Below are positions 1 through 8,271 of a DNA stretch of 64,000 bases, in pieces. Numbering within the stretch: position 1 is the stretch's first letter; every line of letters starts with the position of its first letter. Below the pieces are notes generated by a model that ran no database searches, was not told the origin of the DNA, and worked only from the letters and a program-made list of their open reading frames with translations. Position numbers and translations under genes: made by a program. The DNA is from Desulfitobacterium dehalogenans ATCC 51507 (GTDB lineage Bacteria > Bacillota > Desulfitobacteriia > Desulfitobacteriales > Desulfitobacteriaceae), in assembly GCF_000243155.2 (NCBI RefSeq), contig NC_018017.1, forward strand, positions 2,976,001 through 3,040,000, in the 5' to 3' direction.

Positions 1-1
1 C

Positions 2-454
2 AACAGAGGCACTTGCTTAATTCTAAGGCTATGCCCTACGGATTACCACCGCTTTCATTTTATCGACAGCGGTATCTGTGAGCCCTCTCACCGTATTAAA
101 GGAGCTTACTATTCAGTTAATCCCGTTGCCTTGCAAAAGGTTGAAAAGCTTTTTTGCGAAAACAAAAGAGAATGGAGCATTTTCCATTCTGATCATTTTG
201 GAGATATCCTTACCATTGAAGTAGGGGCTACCTTTGTAGGCTCCATCATTCAGACTTACCCTCCCCATCAAAAAGTGGCTCGAGGAGATGAAAAAGGCTA
301 TTTTAAGTTCGGCGGCTCCACCGTTCTGCTTTTTTTCGAAGAAAATAAGGTTAGGATCGACCCGGAAATTATTGAGCAAACGAAATTAGGTTATGAGACC
401 TATGTTCTCTTTGGTGAAAAAGTCGGTGTCCGGGGCGGGTCTTTTTCAGGGTAG
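2..454 (+). CDS. psd: Phosphatidylserine decarboxylase, C-terminal part (truncated by window edge)
   Basis: This enzyme decarboxylates phosphatidylserine to phosphatidylethanolamine at the membrane. The reading frame is open from base 2, so the N-terminus lies outside the window and about 150 residues are visible. They include the family signature CPTDYHRFH near the start, a conserved His-containing [12 protein letters not shown] segment, and the [10 protein letters not shown] region. The GST tripeptide is where the proenzyme self-cleaves to make its pyruvoyl group, so the small alpha chain follows it. The gene ends at 454 and converges on the minus-strand azlD. Identification is confident from these motifs; which PSD subtype it is cannot be told from the fragment. 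Confidence 0.9.
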   Translation, partial: NRGTCLILRLCPTDYHRFHFIDSGICEPSHRIKGAYYSVNPVALQKVEKLFCENKREWSIFHSDHFGDILTIEVGATFVGSIIQTYPPHQKVARGDEKGYFKFGGSTVLLFFEENKVRIDPEIIEQTKLGYETYVLFGEKVGVRGGSFSG

Positions 455-481
455 GCGGCCATGCTGCTGCGGCACCCCCTC

Positions 482-817
482 TTACACAAATACGAATTGT
501 ACCAAGGCCATATAGAGCACTGTTCCCCCGCCGATGCTCAGAAGCACATTATTCTTCCAGAGATGAATCAAGACAATAAACCCAATTGCAATCCCTTCAG
601 GCAGCCCATATGAGGCGGTCAGGAGGGATACATTTTTTAGACAGTAAACGATTAGCATAGCAATGGCAGCAAAGGGAATCACCTTCCCCAGATAAAGGAT
701 AAAAGGGGGAGTTTCCCTGCCGGATGGGAATAAAAGAAAGGGCAAGGACCTGGTGAGAAAGGTCCCCAGAGCGATCACGACGATAATAATGAGTGACTGT
801 TGAGCGGTGAGCATCAT
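482..817 (-). CDS. azlD: AzlD family branched-chain amino acid transport subunit
   Basis: A 111-residue, very hydrophobic protein with four predicted membrane segments, the usual size for AzlD. AzlD is the small partner of AzlC; the pair exports branched-chain amino acids or their analogues. The motif TFLTRSLPFLLF near residues 19-30 is typical of the family. Its ATG overlaps the end of azlC by 4 bases and lies 8 bases after a GGAGGAG site inside azlC, so the two are translationally coupled. Substrate specificity is inferred from family membership and from the Lrp-type regulator in the same operon. Confidence 0.88.
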   Translation of the reverse strand: MMLTAQQSLIIIVVIALGTFLTRSLPFLLFPSGRETPPFILYLGKVIPFAAIAMLIVYCLKNVSLLTASYGLPEGIAIGFIVLIHLWKNNVLLSIGGGTVLYMALVQFVFV

Positions 818-1578
818 ACGACGTTCTCCTCCTTAAGAACTTTTCCTGTGCCGTCGGCCTCATCGAGAATATCCAACCTATTGAGCTTATCTAAATTCTC
901 CAGAGGCCTCCTGAACAGTGAAAAAACAGCAATAATCAAAGCCATTGAAGGAATTATGAAGTTTACCGGTCCAAACACCCATAAGCAAAAAACTGACGCT
1001 CCTATTCCGATCAGAGCCGGTGCATGCTGCTTTTGCGATTTCCATTGTTCAAGAAAGATGACAACAAACAAGGCCGTCATGACAAAGTCGATTCCTTTCG
1101 TATTAAAGGACACCATGGAGCCTAAAATTCCACCCAATGCACAGGCAGAAACCCAGTAACTCTGATTAAGCAAAGTGACGAAAAACATAAACCACCCTCG
1201 GTCCACTCCCTGAGGAGGGTTCGCGGCACAGAGAATGGAAAAGGTTTCATCCGTCAGCCCAAACATCAGATAGGGCTTTTTCTTTCCCCCTTCGCTGAAT
1301 TTTCCCAAGAGGGAAAGTCCGTAAAATAAATGTCTGGCATTAACCATCAGAGTCATAAGAAAGGCATTTAAAGGGCTGAAAGCCATGGTAAGCAAGTTTA
1401 TAGCCACATATTGCATGGAGCCGGCGTAGATAAAAACGCTCATAAGTATGGCCCAGCCAAAGTGATATCCCTTACTATTCAAAAGAATACCAAAGGCCAT
1501 GCCGAGAAATAGATAACCGGCCATAACGGGTAGGGTATAAGGAAAGGCGGCTTTCAGGGCTTTTCTCTTTTCCTGCAT
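814..1578 (-). CDS. azlC: AzlC family branched-chain amino acid permease
   Basis: A 254-residue membrane protein, the large subunit of the AzlCD exporter. It has many hydrophobic segments and family landmarks such as GYLFLGMAFGILL (about residues 21-33), AGSMQYVA and MVNARHLFYGLSL (about residues 79-91), which are strongly conserved in AzlC. The start is preceded by GAGGAG with 9-base spacing. It lies 20 bases downstream of the Lrp-family gene and overlaps azlD, giving the order regulator-azlC-azlD as in the azlBCD arrangement known in Bacillus. A few charged residues follow the last helix at the C-terminus. Confidence 0.9.
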   Translation of the reverse strand: MQEKRKALKAAFPYTLPVMAGYLFLGMAFGILLNSKGYHFGWAILMSVFIYAGSMQYVAINLLTMAFSPLNAFLMTLMVNARHLFYGLSLLGKFSEGGKKKPYLMFGLTDETFSILCAANPPQGVDRGWFMFFVTLLNQSYWVSACALGGILGSMVSFNTKGIDFVMTALFVVIFLEQWKSQKQHAPALIGIGASVFCLWVFGPVNFIIPSMALIIAVFSLFRRPLENLDKLNRLDILDEADGTGKVLKEENVV

Positions 1579-1598
1579 TCTGGATTACTCCTCTTCCA

Positions 1599-2081
1599 CT
1601 ATTTTACCTGATCCAAGTCCAAGGGTATGGTTAGCGTGCGTTTGTCCGTATTCATGACAATGCTGGTTTCTACTTTATCCACCCCTGGAATGGCCATAAT
1701 CGTATCGATAATAAAATCCCGGAACGTTGCGATATCCTTCGCTACCACCTTTAATAAAAAGTCCCGGCTGCCGGTAACCGTATAGCATTCGAGAACATTG
1801 GGTATTTCGTTAATTGTAGCTAAAAAATTATTGGCAATCTCCCGGTTGAGCGGGGAAAGATTCACCATTGTAAACGCGATTAATTCAATACCGATCTTTT
1901 TTTCATCAACAAATGCCGTATACTGCTTGATAACCCTTTGTTCTCTCAGGTTTTTCGTTCGTGCCAGACATGCGGAAGGAGATAAACCAATTTTCTTTGA
2001 TAATTCTAAGTTAGAAATAGAGGAATCTTCCTGCAAAGCATGAATAATCGCTTTATCCTGTATATCAAAGTCAGTCTCCAA
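1599..2081 (-). CDS. Lrp/AsnC family transcriptional regulator (AzlB-like)
   Basis: A feast/famine regulator: an N-terminal winged HTH (about residues 5-60, with DLELSKKIGLSPSACLARTKNL-type spacing) and a C-terminal RAM/AsnC ligand domain (about residues 70-150, containing ECYTVTGSRDFLLKV). I chose the TTG at 2081 (160 residues) because GAAAGGAG sits 8 bases upstream of it; the ATG at 2111 would place that ribosome site inside the gene. It is first in an operon with azlCD and probably controls it in response to an amino acid, as AzlB does in Bacillus. The effector is not visible from sequence. Confidence 0.88.
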   Translation of the reverse strand: METDFDIQDKAIIHALQEDSSISNLELSKKIGLSPSACLARTKNLREQRVIKQYTAFVDEKKIGIELIAFTMVNLSPLNREIANNFLATINEIPNVLECYTVTGSRDFLLKVVAKDIATFRDFIIDTIMAIPGVDKVETSIVMNTDKRTLTIPLDLDQVK

Positions 2082-2137
2082 TTTTAATTCTCCTTTCAGG
2101 AGCCATCTCAAAATATAATTCTGTTCTTTTACATTTT

Positions 2138-2166
2138 AATATATATTATTCTTCGAATTCTGACAA
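2138..2166 (-). promoter_or_regulatory. Predicted sigma-A promoter for the Lrp-azlCD operon
   Basis: Reading the minus strand, TTGTCA (2166-2161) and TATATT (2143-2138) are separated by 17 bases, about 50 bases upstream of the ribosome site of the Lrp gene. No other good pair is seen in this intergenic stretch. Confidence 0.5.
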
Positions 2167-2229
2167 GCAAAAAAGATTATTCGTCCGCACTTCCTCAGTA
2201 AAACACCGCATCCATTACTGTAATAATAG

Positions 2230-2287
2230 CAGCCGTGCTTTTCCTCAAAATCGTCAGCGTCGACGATTTTAAAGAAAAGCACGGCTG
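2230..2287 (-). terminator. Long hairpin downstream of ptb, probable 3' end of the thl-buk-ptb operon
   Basis: Arms CAGCCGTGCTTTTC and GAAAAGCACGGCTG pair perfectly, and an inner AAAATCGTC/GACGATTTT pair extends the structure across almost 58 bases. It begins about 25 bases after the ptb stop. There is no clean U-tract after it on the minus strand, so it may be a processing or stability hairpin rather than a classical terminator. Confidence 0.45.
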
Positions 2288-2312
2288 GTGTTTTCTTGCT
2301 ATCTCCTTATGA

Positions 2313-3230
2313 TCACCCTTGCCCTTTGCGTTCTGCCAAATAAGCCGCCACACGGGAAGCGCACAGAATCGATAGGAATTTCGCTTCAGGATTATCCGCA
2401 CGGCTGGGCAGGATAATCGGTACTTTTGCCCCCACGACCATGCCAGCGGAACGGAAAGAGGCCATACAAGTGGCTGATTTATAGATAGCGTTGCCCGTCT
2501 CGATATTCGGCACCAGAATGATGTCGGCGCGACCTGCGACTTCGCTGCCCTGGATTCCTTTATGTTCCGCTCTTTCCAAGCTTAAGGCATTATCCAGAGC
2601 AAAGGGTCCATCCACCACACAGTCCTTGATCTGCCCCCGCCGATTCATCTGGGTCAGAATAGCCGCGTCCAGAGTAGACGGCATATTGGGATTCACAATT
2701 TCCAATGCAGAGATGGCCGCAACTTTAGGCCTCTGCACTCCCAAAGCCTGAGCTACAGTCACCGCATTGCGGATGATATCGGCCTTTTGCTTCAGATCCG
2801 GGGCAATATTCATTCCTGCATCAGTAATGAACAATAAACGGTCAAAACCTGCAGCCTCGATAATAGCTATATGACTTAAGGTTGTACCTTCTCTCAAGCC
2901 CTTTTCCTTATCCAGGACAGCCTTAAGGATTTCAGAGGTTTGCAGCATCCCTTTCATCAATAGATCGGCTTGACCTTCCCTGACCAGATTGCTGGCATAT
3001 AAGGCGGCCTTCATGGCATTAGGTTCATGGACAAGGGGAGTATCAGCAAGATCCACACCCATTTCCTCAGCGATTTGGCGTATCTGCCCTTCAGCCCCGA
3101 CCAGGATGGGCTGAGCAATTCCTTTCTCTTTCGCGCTAAAAACCGCTTCCAAAACAGCCTTGTCCTGGGCGGCTGCTACTGCAATCTTTTGGGGGGACTT
3201 TTTGCTTTCCTTTAAAATTTGCTCAAACAT
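2313..3230 (-). CDS. ptb: Phosphate butyryltransferase
   Basis: Exchanges the CoA of butyryl-CoA (or a related acyl-CoA) with phosphate to give an acyl phosphate, which butyrate kinase then uses to make ATP. At 305 residues it has the normal family length. Conserved segments include ADLLMKG (about residues 88-94), TTLSHIAI, FITDAGMNIAPDL and VVDGPFALDNALS, which distinguish Ptb from acetate-specific Pta. It starts 11 bases after the buk stop with GGAGATAGGCT upstream and is last in the thl-buk-ptb operon. Isobutyryl, isovaleryl or acetoacetyl substrates are possible; the sequence does not decide. Confidence 0.9.
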   Translation of the reverse strand: MFEQILKESKKSPQKIAVAAAQDKAVLEAVFSAKEKGIAQPILVGAEGQIRQIAEEMGVDLADTPLVHEPNAMKAALYASNLVREGQADLLMKGMLQTSEILKAVLDKEKGLREGTTLSHIAIIEAAGFDRLLFITDAGMNIAPDLKQKADIIRNAVTVAQALGVQRPKVAAISALEIVNPNMPSTLDAAILTQMNRRGQIKDCVVDGPFALDNALSLERAEHKGIQGSEVAGRADIILVPNIETGNAIYKSATCMASFRSAGMVVGAKVPIILPSRADNPEAKFLSILCASRVAAYLAERKGQG

Positions 3231-3241
3231 AGCCTATCTCC

Positions 3242-4324
3242 TTATGTTCCATAGTGTTTAACTTGCTCTTGCTCAGTCAATACAGCTAAGGCACCCTCCA
3301 CCATAGCCTGAAGTTCGTCTTCCCCAGGGTATACAGTCACCGGTCCCATTTTTTCTACTCGCTGCCGGATTAATTGGATGAAACGCTGACTATAGGCCAG
3401 ACCGCCTGTAAGTACGATTCCATCGACGTTTCCTTCCAGAGCAGCAGCCATAGCTCCGATTTGCTTCGCTACTTGATAAGCCATGGCCTCCACTACCAAT
3501 AGGGCCTCATCATCTCCATCGTCGATCCTTCTTTCCACTTCCCGGAGATCATTGGTTCCTAAGAGCATTTGCATGCCACCGTTGGACATGACCAAGGCCA
3601 GAAGCTGCTCCTTTGTATATAAACCGGAAAAGCAGAGATTGATAATGGCTGAGACCGGCAGTCCTCCGGTTCTTTCCGGGGAAAAAGGGCCTTCTCCGGC
3701 GGAACCATCATTAACGTCGATTGTTTTGCCCCTAAGATGGGCACTCACCGTGATTCCTCCCCCAAGATGAGCGACAATAAGGTGGCATTCCTCATATTTT
3801 CTTTGCCGTTCCCGACAAAAACGCTTGGCTACAAACCGGGAATTCAAGGCGTGGAAGATACTTCTTCTGGCTATATCCTTTATTCCCGTAACTCTTGCCA
3901 CGGGAATCATTTCATCCACCGTAACAGGGTCCACTACATAAGCCGGTATGGACAAACTCCGACCAAGTTCATAAGCAATAATTCCCCCTAGACTTGAAGC
4001 ATGCTGCAGCGCTTCCCCATGGCTTAAATCATGAAGAAGCTTATCGTTAATTAAGTAGGTTCCTGATTCTACAGACTTGACCATTCCACAACGGCCCACC
4101 ACTGCATTCAGGGAATTTAAAGGTATACCCGCTTCTTCAAGGGAATCCATGACAAAGGTCTTACGCATTGCCTTTTGCTCTAAAATGCCGGCGAACCCTT
4201 CCAGATTGGAGCGATTATAACGGATACTCTTCTCCAGAATGCACCGTTCATTTTCATATAAGCCAATTTTAGTGGAGGTGGAACCAGGATTGACGGCTAA
4301 GATCCGTAATATTCTGTCACCCAA
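3242..4324 (-). CDS. buk: Butyrate kinase
   Basis: An acetokinase-family enzyme that transfers phosphate from butyryl phosphate to ADP. The 360-residue protein carries the N-terminal NPGSTSTKIGLY nucleotide motif (about residues 11-22), the AHLGGGITVSAH motif (about residues 185-196), DVNDGSAGEGPFSPERTGG, and the C-terminal IVLTGGLAYS motif. It sits between a thiolase gene (12 bases upstream) and ptb (11 bases downstream), so acyl-CoA from the thiolase side or from amino-acid catabolism could be converted to acid plus ATP. Branched-chain 2-oxoacid fermentation is an alternative role for Ptb-Buk pairs. Confidence 0.92.
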   Translation of the reverse strand: MGDRILRILAVNPGSTSTKIGLYENERCILEKSIRYNRSNLEGFAGILEQKAMRKTFVMDSLEEAGIPLNSLNAVVGRCGMVKSVESGTYLINDKLLHDLSHGEALQHASSLGGIIAYELGRSLSIPAYVVDPVTVDEMIPVARVTGIKDIARRSIFHALNSRFVAKRFCRERQRKYEECHLIVAHLGGGITVSAHLRGKTIDVNDGSAGEGPFSPERTGGLPVSAIINLCFSGLYTKEQLLALVMSNGGMQMLLGTNDLREVERRIDDGDDEALLVVEAMAYQVAKQIGAMAAALEGNVDGIVLTGGLAYSQRFIQLIRQRVEKMGPVTVYPGEDELQAMVEGALAVLTEQEQVKHYGT

Positions 4325-4336
4325 GCCAATGCCTCC

Positions 4337-5518
4337 TTAAGCCAATGCCTCGATAATTACAGCCATAGCCGGCCCTCCCCCGGCACAAAGTGAAGCACAG
4401 CCGAATTGGTTCTTTCTCCGCTTCATTTCTTGGATTAAGGTCAAGATAAGCCGGGCACCGGTCATCCCCACTGGATGTCCGAGAGAAACCCCCGACCCGT
4501 TGACATTAAGTTTGTTCAGATCCAGCTTAAGTTCGCGGTTGCAGGCTAAGACCTGGGCTGCAAAGGCTTCATTGATTTCCCAGAGATCAATATCGCCAAT
4601 ACTCATCCCTGCATACTGTAAAGCGCGCTTCACCGCGGGCACCACGCCGATTCCCATGAACTTGGGATCTACAGAGGCGGAAGCTGTTGCCACAATCCGG
4701 GCCAGGGGTTTCAGTCCCAACTCTTCAGCCTTCTCCCTGGACATTAAGATCAGGGCCGCCCCTCCGTCACTAAGACTGGAGGCATTCCCCGCTGTAACCG
4801 TTCCCTCCTTTTTAAAGGCCGGCCTTAGCTTAGTTAAACCATCCAGGGTAGCATCAGAACGCGGATGCTCATCCTCTGTGAAAATTTTGGTTTCTTTTTT
4901 CGTCACAAGCTCCACAGGAACGATCTCTTCTTTGAACTTCCCCTCCTGTATGGCCTGGCAAGCCCGCCGGTGACTTTCCACGGCAAATTCATCCTGCTCT
5001 TCCCGGGAAATACTATAAAGATCCGCCAGATTCTCAGCGGTAACCCCCACGTGATAGTCGTAGAATGCGTCGATTAAGGCATCGTATAATAGGCCGTCAT
5101 AAAGGGTATCGGAACCCATCCGATAACCTCCCCGAGCTTTTAAGAGGAGGTAAGGGACATTGGTCATGCTCTCAATCCCCACTGCCGCCCCCATATGGAT
5201 CTTGCCCAGCATAATTTCCTGGCTGACCATCTCCATTGCCCGCATGGAGGAGGGACATTGCTGATTGATCGTTGCCGCCACTGTTTCCACCGGGCAACCG
5301 ACCCCCATGGCTACCTGGCGGGCTGTATTCCCTTTGCAGCCGGCTTGATAAACCTGACCTGCGATTACCTCTTCGATCTGAGATGGCTCTAGCTTTGCCT
5401 TTTCCAGTGCCCCTTTGAGAGCCACAATTCCCAAATCCACAGCCCTGAAATCCTTTAACATTCCATTAAAATCTCCGATCGGTGTTCTCATACCGCTGAC
5501 AATGACAACCTCATGCAT
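4337..5518 (-). CDS. Acetyl-CoA C-acetyltransferase (thiolase)
   Basis: A 393-residue type II thiolase, the expected length, which condenses or cleaves acetoacetyl-CoA. The C-terminal His motif GHPVGMTGARL and Cys motif CAGGGPAMA are intact, as is NEAFAAQ. The loop holding the acyl-accepting Cys reads NQQCPSSMRAM (Cys about residue 87) instead of the usual NxxCGSGxxA, so substrate handling may differ. The ATG follows AGAGGAGGGG by about 7 bases. A perfect palindrome CGCCTTTAAAGGCG (5547-5560) lies 30 bases upstream and may be an operator. It heads an operon with buk and ptb; hbd, crt and bcd are not nearby. Confidence 0.88.
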   Translation of the reverse strand: MHEVVIVSGMRTPIGDFNGMLKDFRAVDLGIVALKGALEKAKLEPSQIEEVIAGQVYQAGCKGNTARQVAMGVGCPVETVAATINQQCPSSMRAMEMVSQEIMLGKIHMGAAVGIESMTNVPYLLLKARGGYRMGSDTLYDGLLYDALIDAFYDYHVGVTAENLADLYSISREEQDEFAVESHRRACQAIQEGKFKEEIVPVELVTKKETKIFTEDEHPRSDATLDGLTKLRPAFKKEGTVTAGNASSLSDGGAALILMSREKAEELGLKPLARIVATASASVDPKFMGIGVVPAVKRALQYAGMSIGDIDLWEINEAFAAQVLACNRELKLDLNKLNVNGSGVSLGHPVGMTGARLILTLIQEMKRRKNQFGCASLCAGGGPAMAVIIEALA

Positions 5519-5644
5519 GGATAAACCCCTCCTCTAATCCCTTTTTCGCCTTTAAAGGCGTTTGTTTATACGAATATTCCTAATATTCTACCACTTTGTC
5601 TTTTTTCCTTTTTTCTTTTTGGTTTAAACTCCTCCAAAAAAATC

Positions 5645-5694
5645 AAGAACCCGCCATTCACTAAAGCAGAACTAGCGGGTACGTACGGGTTCTT
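5645..5694. terminator. Terminator at the 3' end of sigK
   Basis: AAGAACCCG (5645-5653) pairs with CGGGTTCTT (5686-5694), with an inner CCCGC/GCGGG pairing. A U-tract follows on the minus strand, and a T-run is also present on the plus strand. It begins directly after the sigK stop codon. Confidence 0.8.
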
Positions 5695-6444
5695 TTATTT
5701 TTTCGGATCATGGTCCTCCATCTGCTCCATCAACTTCTGAATGGCTTTCTTCTCAATGCGAGAGACATAGGACCGGGAGATGCCCAAAGCTTTAGCTATC
5801 TCTCGTTGAGTTCTTCTAGGGCTGTTCATTAAGCCATAGCGAAGCTGCAAAACATGCCGCTCCCGACGAGTCAAATTTTTAACTTTATCCAGAAGAATTC
5901 GCTGCTCAAATTCATTTTCGATCCGATCCGATATTGCCTCCCCTTCCGACGCCAGAACATCCATAAGCGAGATTTCGTTCCCCTCTTTATCCACACCGAT
6001 GGGATCATAGATAGAGACTTCACCGCGGGATTTCTTGAGGGATCTAAGGTGCATGAGAATCTCATTTTCAATGCAGCGGGCCGCATAGGTGGCGAGCTTC
6101 GTCCCTTTCCCAGGATCAAAGGTGTCAATTCCTTTAATCAGGCCAATCGTACCGATAGAAATCAAATCGTCACTGTCTTCCCCCGTCCCATCAAACTTCT
6201 TGACTAAATGGGCCACTAACCGCAAATTATGCTCTACCAACTTATTCCGGGCATACTCGGCCTTGGTAAGATCTTTGAGAGTAGCTTCCGGACTTTTGCT
6301 GGCTCTGAGAACTTTAAGGTAGTGTGTTTCATCCTGCTCATTAAGAGGATGAGGAAAAGCATTATTATTGATATAGGAGACAAGAAGGGTTACCCCCTTC
6401 AAGACAGTTAAAGCAACACTGACAACAAGGATTTCTGTCAACAT
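5695..6444 (-). CDS. sigK: RNA polymerase sporulation sigma factor SigK (pro-sigma-K)
   Basis: A 249-residue sigma-70 family factor for late mother-cell genes. Region 2 includes [12 protein letters not shown] and [19 protein letters not shown], region 4 includes [20 protein letters not shown] and [12 protein letters not shown]. The first 20 or so residues are a hydrophobic extension followed by SYINNNAFP, matching the membrane-bound pro-sequence that SpoIVFB removes from SigK. The gene is continuous, so there is no skin-like element here. SigE is the main alternative, but it lacks this short N-terminus and is usually next to spoIIGA. ATG follows AAAGGAG by about 11 bases. Confidence 0.9.
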   Translation of the reverse strand: MLTEILVVSVALTVLKGVTLLVSYINNNAFPHPLNEQDETHYLKVLRASKSPEATLKDLTKAEYARNKLVEHNLRLVAHLVKKFDGTGEDSDDLISIGTIGLIKGIDTFDPGKGTKLATYAARCIENEILMHLRSLKKSRGEVSIYDPIGVDKEGNEISLMDVLASEGEAISDRIENEFEQRILLDKVKNLTRRERHVLQLRYGLMNSPRRTQREIAKALGISRSYVSRIEKKAIQKLMEQMEDHDPKK

Positions 6445-6558
6445 GGTTTAAGCCACTCCTTTCACGCCTACGTTTTAATACCTATGCAAAAGGAGTCCAA
6501 TTTCTGCCTGGCCTTTTTAATTCAAACCCATTTTTATGATATCAAGTTTATATAACAA

Positions 6559-6581
6559 AAAATGACCCTTTGGGTCATTTT
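6559..6581 (-). terminator. Terminator of the U32 peptidase/DUF4911 unit
   Basis: AAAATGACCC (6559-6568) and GGGTCATTTT (6572-6581) form a 10-bp stem with a 3-base loop, followed on the minus strand by a U-tract. It lies about 30 bases after the DUF4911 stop. Confidence 0.85.
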
Positions 6582-6613
6582 AATCCGATCGCTCAGCATT
6601 CTCGTTTTACTTT

Positions 6614-6847
6614 CTATTCATTTTTGAAGACAATCTCAAATGGCATAGCCTCCAGAGCCTTTTTTAGATCCGGCCAGGTATATTGAGTCGCCTGGATCAG
6701 CACTTCCCCGGCCTGACGATCCGTAGTGGTGACCACTCCTAAATGCCCGAGACCTTCCACATATTTCACCAACATCTGGATTTCTGATCTGGGGACCTGA
6801 GCCTTGATAAGCACGTCAGAATCAGCATAAGGTATTTCTCTATTCAT
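6614..6847 (-). CDS. DUF4911 domain small protein
   Basis: A 77-residue protein matching, from memory, the DUF4911 family of Firmicutes, often encoded next to a U32 peptidase as here. It begins DVLIKAQVPRSEIQ, has a central EGLGHLGVVTTTDRQAGEVLIQAT segment suggesting a small alpha/beta fold similar to an ACT-like or regulatory domain, and ends IVFKNE. No catalytic residues are evident. It lies about 85 bases downstream of the U32 peptidase gene and is followed by a strong terminator. Function is unknown. Confidence 0.65.
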   Translation of the reverse strand: MNREIPYADSDVLIKAQVPRSEIQMLVKYVEGLGHLGVVTTTDRQAGEVLIQATQYTWPDLKKALEAMPFEIVFKNE

Positions 6848-6931
6848 TTATAATTTCCTTTCCAAACCTTATAACCCACTTAAAAAATTTATTAGATACT
6901 TCCCTACCCTCAGCAAGGCAGAAGCGTGGAC

Positions 6932-8224
6932 CTATTTCTTATCCTTCTTCGCCCTTCTCAAGATAGCAAAAGGCGGTAACGGTCTGGGCAGCTCCAGCTT
7001 GAGGATCTCCTTGGCATGTCGGGCAACATCTACTTCTTCCCCTTCCACCGTATAGATTCCTCTGACTTCAAAGGACCAGGGCTCTTCCTTGGGTGAGAAG
7101 ACCTCGATCATCTCCCCTTTTTTGAAATGATAACGCTGCTCTACCCAATACCCCTGACTGAATTCATCTTTGACTGAGGTCGGAATTTGGGGATGTTCCC
7201 GATTATCTGAAGCTAAGCCAAAGGCTACAAACTCATAATCCCGGATATAATTAGAACTCTCAATATTGTGAGATTCTGCTCCAGGCTTGCCAAAGAGGAA
7301 TCCCGGAGAGTAATCACGATGACTGACCTTATCCATCTCTTCCAGCCAGCCGGGGAGTTTAGCTTCAAACTCCTCTTCCCCCTGTTCCCAAAGGGTATCA
7401 ATGGCCTCCCGATAAACCTTCACCGTGCTGGATACATAATGAATGCTCTTCATGCGGCCTTCGATCTTATAGCTTTCGATTCCTAAAGGCTTAAGCATGG
7501 GCAAATACGGCAGCAGACAAAGATCATGGGAGTTAAATATATAGGTTCCCCGCTCATCTTCCTCCACGGGAAATACCTGACCGGGCCGTTTTTCTTCCAC
7601 GAGACCGTATCCCCAACGGCAAGGCTGGGTACATTCTCCTCGGTTGGCATCTCTTCCGGTGAGATAATTGGACAGAAGACATCTTCCGGAGTAGGACATG
7701 CACATAGCTCCATGAATGAACATTTCCAGTTCCCCGGGGACCTTCTCCCCTACAGCTTGAATCTCTTCAATGGTCAACTCCCGGGCCAGAACAACCCGCT
7801 CAATTCCCTGCTTCAGCCAAAAGTTCATGCTGTAAGAATTGGTGCTATTCATCTGAGTACTGAGGTGCAGCGGAAGGCGGGGAGCTGTTTCTTGTGCCAG
7901 GGCGATAATGCCGGGGTCTGAGACAATGGCTCCATCGACTCCTAATGATTCCAATTGCTTTAAATACTCAGCCAAATCCTCAAAATCCTGCTCATGCGCA
8001 AAGATATTCACCGTCACATAGAGCTTATGGCCGGCATCGTGGGTATAGCGAATAGCTTCCCCCATTTGCTCCATGGTAAAATTTCCTGCATAAGCTCGAA
8101 GCCCAAAGGCAGGCCCGCCCATATAGACCGCATCGGCTCCATAGGCGATGGCGAATTTCAATTTTTCATAATCTCCTGCCGGTGCAAGGAGTTCGGGTTT
8201 CTTCAGTCTGTTTTGATCTATCAT
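6932..8224 (-). CDS. Peptidase U32 family protein
   Basis: About 430 residues beginning KKPELLAPAGDYEKL, the N-terminal signature of U32 (collagenase-like) proteins. It contains GADAVYMGGPAFGLRA, the metal-binding-type MFIHGAMCMSYSGRCLLSNYLTGRDANRGECTQPCRW region (about residues 170-210, Cys-rich), and a C-terminal beta domain. Bacterial relatives include RlhA and TrhP, which hydroxylate 23S rRNA or tRNA, so an RNA hydroxylation role is as likely as proteolysis. Start choice is uncertain: ATG at 8224 fits the family, but the nearest good AGAGAGG lies 15 bases away; GTG at 8254 would add 10 residues. It follows mltG, as in many Firmicutes. Confidence 0.85.
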   Translation of the reverse strand: MIDQNRLKKPELLAPAGDYEKLKFAIAYGADAVYMGGPAFGLRAYAGNFTMEQMGEAIRYTHDAGHKLYVTVNIFAHEQDFEDLAEYLKQLESLGVDGAIVSDPGIIALAQETAPRLPLHLSTQMNSTNSYSMNFWLKQGIERVVLARELTIEEIQAVGEKVPGELEMFIHGAMCMSYSGRCLLSNYLTGRDANRGECTQPCRWGYGLVEEKRPGQVFPVEEDERGTYIFNSHDLCLLPYLPMLKPLGIESYKIEGRMKSIHYVSSTVKVYREAIDTLWEQGEEEFEAKLPGWLEEMDKVSHRDYSPGFLFGKPGAESHNIESSNYIRDYEFVAFGLASDNREHPQIPTSVKDEFSQGYWVEQRYHFKKGEMIEVFSPKEEPWSFEVRGIYTVEGEEVDVARHAKEILKLELPRPLPPFAILRRAKKDKK

Positions 8225-8271
8225 AACGGTTATCTTCAACCTCTCTCTAAACACAAAATCATTCTTATTTT

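Noticed and set aside
2195-2401. Minus-strand frame overlapping the end of ptb and the hairpin
   Set aside because: It reads through the long inverted repeat in another frame than ptb and has no start signal.
4500-4973. Plus-strand frame (157 codons) opposite the thiolase gene
   Set aside because: Antisense to an intact thiolase; Ser/Arg-rich low-complexity translation typical of a shadow frame.
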